Below, piece after piece: positions 19,951-21,447 of a stretch of 21,447 nt of DNA (within the stretch, counting starts at the first letter, position 1; every line of letters starts with the position of its first letter). Where the stretch lies: positions 1 through 21,447 of the IMG/VR virus record IMGVR_UViG_3300021960_005016; one strand, 5' to 3'. This DNA comes from a virus. A model generated the notes under the pieces. The model did no database searches, was not told the DNA's origin, and was given only the letters and a program-made list of their open reading frames with translations. A program made the translations under genes and the position numbers.

Positions 19951-21447
19951 TTATTGGGCACCTAATGTTGCAATCTCACCTGTGTTCTTCAAGCGTAATG
20001 GAATGTAAATGTATTCCACACTCTTAACTGGTTCAATAGCAATATCTAAATAAAGTTCATTACGATCAATTCTTGATGGTGTGTTGTTTGTTTCGTCACA
20101 CACTACTAAGAAGTCATATAATGCTCTTTGTCCTACTAGTTCAAGCATTAAACTTTCTGCCGCTTGTTTGATCTCATCACGTGTAATCTTATCGTTTGGT
20201 TCAAACAAGAACGGTTTAGCAAGTAGACTTAATTGACGTCTTAGGTACGCTGTTAAACGTGCCACGTTAATTCTGTCTAGTGCTGAAGCATTTCTTGCTC
20301 TAGTAAATTGTCCGAAGTTAACCAACCCACTTCCAGTAATGAATGTAATTGGGTTAATTTTAGCACTTTGCATGGTGTCTCTAGTACCTTCATTTAATGA
20401 TACCGGAGTAAACTCGCCTTCATCGTTGATATAACCAACGCTTGAAGCATTGCTAATACCACCACGTCTTGTACCTGCTGGTGCAAACCATGGAAACGAT
20501 ACAGCATCACTTACTGCAATAGTACGTAACATCATGTGACTTGGTGGAACAACAATGTTGTTACCATTTAGGTCAGTTGTAAATCCTGATGGATAAAATA
20601 CTGCCATGTATTCATCAAATGATGTAAATCCTTTTTCGCCGTCTGCTAGTGCGTTGTTTGAGTTATTACCCCACGCTAACAAATCAGTTGAAGAAGATTT
20701 TAATCTAAACGGTGAGTCAGCAACAACAAATCCTGTGATGCCTCTGTCAATGTTTAGACCAATTAAGTCGATTGTAAGTTCTGGATAACCTGGAGCACTT
20801 AACAATGTAAATGTTCTTGTTTCTTCGTCACGTAAATCTTGGTTTGATTTAACTTCTGATTTAAGTGCCGCAACAACCGTTTTACGTTGTGCTTGTCTAC
20901 CAAATAATCCTGATCCGTCTTCTGCTTGTGTGTTAAAGCCGATCCAACGGTCTGTTTTATATTTTGTTGTAGCCTGACCATTAACTGCTCTACCGTCCAT
21001 GATCTCACCGTCTGCTGTTTCAGTATCAGCACCGCTTACACCGTTAAATCTAATGTTTAAACCGTTGTTAGCGTTAATGTCGACATGACCTTTAACAAAT
21101 TTCTTAACGTTATAACCTGAACGTCTAGTATTCCATAACAACATACCTCTTGGATATAAGTCTGGATCTGGAGCGTCTGGATCTAAGTAGTTGCTTGATA
21201 GTAGGTCTTTAATTGTTCCTGCTGTGTCACCAGTTGTACCTGCTGAACCAAAACGTGCATCTGCAAATAAAATACCATCTTCTGAAGTTTGGTCTGATAC
21301 ATCAACAGCAACCCATTCTAAATTGTTGCCGTCCCATTTGTAAATCTTTTGACCATATGTTTCAGAGTTTCCTGAGTTAACCCAAATATCACCTGTTACT
21401 AATGCAGTACCATCTGATTGTGTAGTTGGCTCAGTAGCACTAACAAT
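19951..21447 (-). CDS. 18: Tail sheath protein, T4 gp18-like, N-terminus outside window
   Basis: The frame is open from the stop at 19951 to the window edge, giving 498 C-terminal residues. The segment DPDLYPRGMLLWNTRRSGYN and the following AALKSEVKSNQDLRDEETRT match the gp18 sheath of marine T4-like phages. The C-terminal part (RINVARLTAYLRRQLSLLAK, then FEPNDKITRDEI, then RNELYLDIAIEPVKSVEYIY) is the conserved contractile-sheath domain that carries the arm exchanged between neighbouring subunits. The visible N-terminal stretch (YKWDGNNLEWVAVD) looks like a variable surface domain. Sheath contraction drives the tube through the cell envelope. An internal ATG at 21144 is not the start. Confidence 0.96.
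   Translation of the reverse strand: MVSATEPTTQSDGTALVTGDIWVNSGNSETYGQKIYKWDGNNLEWVAVDVSDQTSEDGILFADARFGSAGTTGDTAGTIKDLLSSNYLDPDAPDPDLYPRGMLLWNTRRSGYNVKKFVKGHVDINANNGLNIRFNGVSGADTETADGEIMDGRAVNGQATTKYKTDRWIGFNTQAEDGSGLFGRQAQRKTVVAALKSEVKSNQDLRDEETRTFTLLSAPGYPELTIDLIGLNIDRGITGFVVADSPFRLKSSSTDLLAWGNNSNNALADGEKGFTSFDEYMAVFYPSGFTTDLNGNNIVVPPSHMMLRTIAVSDAVSFPWFAPAGTRRGGISNASSVGYINDEGEFTPVSLNEGTRDTMQSAKINPITFITGSGLVNFGQFTRARNASALDRINVARLTAYLRRQLSLLAKPFLFEPNDKITRDEIKQAAESLMLELVGQRALYDFLVVCDETNNTPSRIDRNELYLDIAIEPVKSVEYIYIPLRLKNTGEIATLGAQ

Noticed and set aside
1-21447. tRNA genes, CRISPR arrays, insertion sequences, integrase or attachment sites
   Set aside because: I found no cloverleaf with a TTCRANY-type T-loop in the gaps, no regularly spaced direct repeats, no transposase and no terminal inverted repeats.

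Overview
The window is a stretch of a T4-like (Straboviridae-type) contractile-tailed phage genome. AT-rich composition, short intergenic gaps and several protein families I know from marine T4-like phages (cyanophages and SAR11 pelagiphages) point to a marine myovirus, possibly infecting an alphaproteobacterium such as Pelagibacter. The host is inference; the T4-like identity is firm. Every gene I can support lies on the minus strand, so the genome reads from high to low coordinates here.

Layout in transcription order. (1) 21447-19288: tail sheath gp18 (its N-terminus is outside the window) and tail tube gp19, closed by a strong terminator. (2) 19219-15382: a tail-tube-related protein, an unknown 129-residue protein, head-completion nuclease gp4, a gp16-like small terminase and two proteins of unknown function, closed by a second terminator. 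(3) 15283-6376: large terminase gp17, then about ten accessory late genes. These include a cytidylyltransferase-fold enzyme, a HAD 5'-nucleotidase-like multidomain protein, an Ala/Lys-rich protein and several proteins that share short C-terminal or internal modules. (4) 6375-6199: the largest non-coding stretch, with a late-type promoter, three GGTGAC copies and a hairpin touching a ribosome site. (5) 6198-1: the replication and regulation side, with a transglutaminase-like protein, a DsbA-like late-transcription factor behind a near-consensus sigma70 promoter, small membrane proteins, a small HAD phosphatase, DNA polymerase gp43, a DexA-like exonuclease, a cupin and an MBD4-like DNA glycosylase cut by the window edge.

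Regulation. Eleven copies of a T4-type late promoter (consensus TATAAATA, here mostly NNTAAATA) lie in front of genes in blocks 1-4, and none in front of the polymerase block. At six genes the motif sits exactly five bases before the ATG, which by T4 geometry would place the transcription start on the A of the start codon. Two of these genes follow terminators and have no Shine-Dalgarno sequence. Several promoters contain the stop codon of the preceding gene.

The most interesting possibility is that block 3, together with the last two genes of block 2, encodes a set of capsid-packaged proteins. Several begin with a short MxLREL-like or KKYLAE-like peptide resembling the capsid-targeting peptide of T4 internal head proteins, and two carry nucleotide-metabolism enzyme domains. 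A second finding is a 5-bp stem with an 8-nt loop directly before the polymerase ribosome site. It has the same geometry as the classical T4 gp43 autoregulatory operator but a different loop sequence.
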